A DNA stretch of 64,000 nucleotides, from the NCBI RefSeq assembly GCF_003319115.1, contig NZ_QOHF01000004.1, forward strand, positions 62,001 through 126,000, given 5' to 3'. Source of the DNA: Geodermatophilus sp. TF02-6. GTDB taxonomy: Bacteria > Actinomycetota > Actinomycetes > Mycobacteriales > Geodermatophilaceae. The notes beneath the pieces are model-generated. The model made no database searches, was not told where the DNA came from, and saw only the letters and a program-made list of their open reading frames with translations. The translations under genes and the position numbers were made by a program. Every line of letters starts with the position of its first letter. The first letter of the stretch is position 1. This document shows, piece after piece, positions 61,256 to 64,000 of this stretch.

Positions 61256-61350
61256 GTGGCCACTGTGCCGATGACCGGGCTCAGGTCGCCACGGGTTTCC
61301 GGTGCTCCGCCTGCCGTCCGGCTGTCATCGGCATGTCCAGCACCCACGTC

Positions 61351-63378
61351 TCAGTACGGCGGGGGTTCGGTGACGGCGGTCAGGCCGGTGGGTGTGGTGA
61401 CCGTGAGCGTGCCGTCGGGGGCGAGGTCGTGTCGCCAGCCTGGTGCCTGGTGCTTCCCGCGGTGGTCGCCGGTGCAGTAGCCGGCGAGGTTGGCCGCGCG
61501 GGTCTCCCCGCCTGCTGCGTAGGGCCGGTTGTGGTCGAGCTCCCCGGCCTTGGGCACGCGGCGGCGGCACCCTGGAAACCGACAGCGCCGATCACGGGCA
61601 CGGCCGTGGCGGTCCAGCGCCGCACCGGGCCGGTAGCCGTCGGTGGCCTGGGCCGCGTGCAGTCCGGGTCGGCCGGTCAGGTCGTGGGTGCAGGTCTCCG
61701 GATGGCGGCGGCAGGGGCGGGCGCCGCAGTGGGCGACCCGGCGCAGGCCGGGCAGCTCGGTGAGGGCCAGCATCGCGCCGGTGACGGCGTCGGCCAACAC
61801 GATCCGGGGCCGGTCGGCCAGCCCACCCCCGGCGGTGGCGGTGAGCAGGTCGGCGAGGTCCTCGCGCTGGGTGTCTGCCGCGGCGGCGAGTGCGCCGAGG
61901 GCGTCGGTGGCGGCATCCACCTGCCCGGCAGGGCTGGCCCGCCACGCGGCCTCGTCGCCGGCCTCTGCCTGCTGCGCCGTGCGCACCGAGCGTCGGGCGT
62001 GGCCGAGCGCCATGCGGGCGGCGTGCACCGCCGCACCAGCGTCGTCCACGGCCCGATCGGCGGCCGCCCACCAGCCGCCCGCGGAGGAGGTCGCGGGCTC
62101 ATCCGGCGGCGCCGCCCCGCCGACCGCTGCGGCCGGCGGCCTCGCCTCGCATGCGCCCGGCCCGCTGTCAGGGCCGCGGCCGTCCCCGCCATCGAGGTCG
62201 TCGAGGTCGTTGAGGTCGGGTTCTGGGCCGGTGTCCCACGGTGGCTGGTCGGCGGCGTTGCCGGGAGCGGGGTGGTCGCCGAAGCCGCGGCGCACCAACT
62301 CGGCCAGCCACCGGTCGAACTCCGCCGCGTCCAGCTCGGCGGCGGCCCGCTCGACCGGGGCGCCCTCGACATCGACCGGCTCGCCGTCGGTGGCCGTGGT
62401 GTCGTCGGCAACGTCGACGAGTGGCGTGGGGTCCAGGCCGGCGAAGGCGCGGGCCAGCTGGCGGACCATCTCCGCCGGCACCAGTTCCCCGTCCACCTCA
62501 CCTGGGGCGTCACCGCCGAGCATCGTGGCCACCGAGGCGACGATGGTCAGCAGCACCCGCACCGGCGGCAGGTCGGTCTCACCCGGTCGCAGCACCAGGT
62601 CCAGCAGGGCGTCGACCATCTTCTGCCCGCGGGTGCGCACCGGCTCGCCGGGCTCGTTGACGATCGCCTCGGCGCACTGCACCAGCGCCGCGTACAGCGC
62701 CTTGGCCTCCGGCATGGTGCACACCACCGTCACCGCCGCCATGCCGTCGGCCCGTTCGGGGCGGATCGAGATGCCGCGTTCTTTGAGAGCCTGGGCCAGC
62801 CGCCGAGCGGCAGCGGTGGCGTCGCGCTGGGCCACCATCCGGCGGGCTTTGTCCCCGAGTTGGCTGGGCGTGGTCACCTGAGCACGCCGGGCCGCCCAGG
62901 CGAGCAGATCGGCCTCGATCTCGCCGCGCAGCACCTCGTCCTCGACGGCGGCGACCTTGTCGATCAGGTGCCACAGGTGCCCGGCGTGCAGCACCCCCGT
63001 CTCGAGGGCGACGAGGGTCGCGGGCAGCCGGTGCACCAGCGTCAGGGACCGCTGCAGCAGCTGCTCAGCTGCCGGCTGGGTGAGGTTGAGCGCGATCGCC
63101 AGCTCCGGCGTCGCCCACTCGCTGACCGGCCGCAGCACGTCCGCCCGCGCCGCCCACCGCTCGGCGCTCATCGCGCCGCGCTCACCCTGGGCCCGGTCGA
63201 CCGAGGCCGGGCGGGTCGCGACGAACGCCGCCACCGCCCGGGCGCGCAGCGCGGTCTGCCGGGCGATCTCCCGATCGGCGGCCTGCACCGCCCCCAGCGG
63301 CCCCGACGCCCACCCCACCGTGGGCGCAGGTGCCTGCCGTGTCCCGGCCTGCGCCCCGTCGTCCATGAATTCGATCAT
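61351..63378 (-). CDS. HNH endonuclease with DUF222 (13E12-type) domain, long form
   Basis: A 675-residue relative of the gene at 14248. The DUF222 domain (VGWASGPLGAVQAADREIARQ...; NLTQPAAEQLLQRSLTL) is followed by a long Asp/Gly/Pro-rich insert (about 330-450) and a second helical part. The HNH nuclease ends it: CRFPGCRRRVPKAGELDHNR, then ANLAGYCTGDHRGKHQAPGW. The start is uncertain: ATG at 63378 or 63366, or TTG at 63402; none has a clear ribosome site. Function of the family is unknown. Confidence 0.85.
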   Translation of the reverse strand: MIEFMDDGAQAGTRQAPAPTVGWASGPLGAVQAADREIARQTALRARAVAAFVATRPASVDRAQGERGAMSAERWAARADVLRPVSEWATPELAIALNLTQPAAEQLLQRSLTLVHRLPATLVALETGVLHAGHLWHLIDKVAAVEDEVLRGEIEADLLAWAARRAQVTTPSQLGDKARRMVAQRDATAAARRLAQALKERGISIRPERADGMAAVTVVCTMPEAKALYAALVQCAEAIVNEPGEPVRTRGQKMVDALLDLVLRPGETDLPPVRVLLTIVASVATMLGGDAPGEVDGELVPAEMVRQLARAFAGLDPTPLVDVADDTTATDGEPVDVEGAPVERAAAELDAAEFDRWLAELVRRGFGDHPAPGNAADQPPWDTGPEPDLNDLDDLDGGDGRGPDSGPGACEARPPAAAVGGAAPPDEPATSSAGGWWAAADRAVDDAGAAVHAARMALGHARRSVRTAQQAEAGDEAAWRASPAGQVDAATDALGALAAAADTQREDLADLLTATAGGGLADRPRIVLADAVTGAMLALTELPGLRRVAHCGARPCRRHPETCTHDLTGRPGLHAAQATDGYRPGAALDRHGRARDRRCRFPGCRRRVPKAGELDHNRPYAAGGETRAANLAGYCTGDHRGKHQAPGWRHDLAPDGTLTVTTPTGLTAVTEPPPY

Positions 63379-63474
63379 GAGTTCGAACGACCGGCTGTGC
63401 AAGCCATCTGGAGGAGAATGCGCAGGTCATCGGCCTGAGGCAGGCGAAGGGCGCCGAGATGGACGACCGTGCGA

Positions 63475-64000
63475 TCAGACGGGTGGCAGGTGCGCGACGC
63501 TGGCTGCGATGCCGGTCAGGTGGACGAGGCGCAGCAGCTCCGAGCGCCGGTAGGCCGGCCCGCCGGAGCGGCCGAGCACCACCGCGGTCTGCGGGCTGCC
63601 GAAGGAGGCGGCCATCATCTCGATGGCCATCTCCCGCCAGCGCTCGGGCAGCCAGTCCTCCTCGCTGGGCAGCAGCCGCGGCGCCGGCAGCGGCAGCCAG
63701 GGCAGCGTCATCCCGTCGAAGGTGGGCGCCGCGTCGGATGCGGCCAGCACCTCGCACGGCTGCTCCGCCGTCCCCCGGAGGACGACGGCCCAGCCGCTGT
63801 GGAAGACCCGCGGCAGCTCGGCGGCGAGCAGCTTCACCGCGAGGGTGGGCGAGACCGGTGTGGCCGCCCGGGCCAGCGCTTCGAGCAGCTCGAGCTCCCG
63901 GTGGGTGTCGAGGGGACCGGCGAAGGGCCGCAGCGACTCCACCTCCACGCCCGGCACCGCGGTGGCGGCGGTGATCAGGCTGTCGGGGAGGCGACCGGGT
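63475..64000 (-). CDS. ACT-domain-containing protein, 5' end outside the window
   Basis: The frame is open to the window edge; 174 codons plus stop are visible. It begins (from the edge) PGRLPDSLITAATAVPGVEV, the end of an ACT domain, then SLRPFAGPLDTHRELELLEAL and VFHSGWAVVLRG; the last region (TAVVLGRSGGPAYRRSELLRL) resembles a GAF-like fold. A similar ACT-domain gene lies next to ligA in mycobacteria (Rv3013 type). ACT domains usually bind amino acids, but this protein's ligand is unknown. GTG at 63957 is internal. Confidence 0.8.
   Translation of the reverse strand, partial: PGRLPDSLITAATAVPGVEVESLRPFAGPLDTHRELELLEALARAATPVSPTLAVKLLAAELPRVFHSGWAVVLRGTAEQPCEVLAASDAAPTFDGMTLPWLPLPAPRLLPSEEDWLPERWREMAIEMMAASFGSPQTAVVLGRSGGPAYRRSELLRLVHLTGIAASVAHLPPV

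Noticed and set aside
63366..63395. TTCGAAC-like sequence before the second HNH gene as an SOS box
   Set aside because: The mycobacterial SOS box needs TCGAAC and GTTCGA about four bases apart; the second half is not at that spacing here.

Overview
The window is chromosomal DNA from a very GC-rich actinobacterium. The gene families and gene order (atp operon, DUF2550, PduO-type adenosyltransferase, murA, nucS, ethylmalonyl-CoA genes, GlgE-pathway genes, etf, iscS, mnmA, ligA, ACT protein) fit Streptomyces and Mycobacterium neighbourhoods. The two DUF222/HNH (13E12-type) genes and the abundant GC-rich intergenic repeats suggest a Geodermatophilaceae-like genus (Blastococcus, Geodermatophilus, Modestobacter). 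That placement is inferred from content, not from a database search. I saw no tRNA, rRNA, CRISPR array, insertion sequence or prophage.

Layout. 1-5.2 kb: end of atpH, then atpA, atpG, atpD and a detached atpC. 5.2-10.2 kb: DUF2550 protein, cobalamin adenosyltransferase, murA (with the fosfomycin-insensitive Asp), a small DUF2007-like membrane protein and a B12-dependent ethylmalonyl-CoA mutase. 10.2-17.9 kb: MocA-type oxidoreductase, a crotonase-fold protein without catalytic glutamates, a dicarboxylate symporter, a decayed (probably DUF499) gene, an HNH gene, nucS and an M43 metalloprotease. 18-25.9 kb: fused two-module 3-hydroxyacyl-CoA dehydrogenase, zinc-ribbon-like protein, DivIVA/FilP-like coiled-coil protein, crotonyl-CoA carboxylase/reductase, epimerase, thiolase and MeaB. 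26-30.5 kb: flavin oxidoreductase, MarR regulator, thioredoxin-TPR protein, YpfJ-type lipoprotein. 30.5-45.5 kb: the GlgE alpha-glucan pathway (glgB, pep2, treS, glgE on minus; glgP and an FHA protein on plus; glgX on minus). 45.5-51.5 kb: orphan ABC ATPase and three envelope-glycan type genes. 51.5-64 kb: enoyl-CoA hydratase, etfBA, a tandem-repeat leader, iscS, mnmA, MetE-like gene, ligA, a frameshifted methyltransferase, a second HNH gene and an ACT-domain protein cut by the window end.

How the genes work together. The strongest theme is a dispersed ethylmalonyl-CoA pathway: thiolase, 3-hydroxybutyryl-CoA dehydrogenase, crotonase, Ccr, epimerase, Ecm, with MeaB and the adenosyltransferase serving the B12 enzyme. 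Four promoters carry variants of one 14-bp inverted repeat, TTACC-N4-GGTAA: those of ecm, the dehydrogenase, ccr and etfBA. This points to one unidentified regulator controlling the pathway and its electron acceptor. The second theme is trehalose-to-glucan conversion (TreS, Pep2, GlgE, GlgB) with degradation by GlgP and GlgX.

Other notable structure: a family of GC-rich hairpin repeats starting just after stop codons; seven clear and two weaker promoters placed so that transcription should start at the start codon (leaderless genes); a 77-bp tandem array upstream of iscS whose units are overlapping, probably coupled small ORFs; a 12-residue minisatellite inside GlgE; and a histone-H1-like tail on GlgB.
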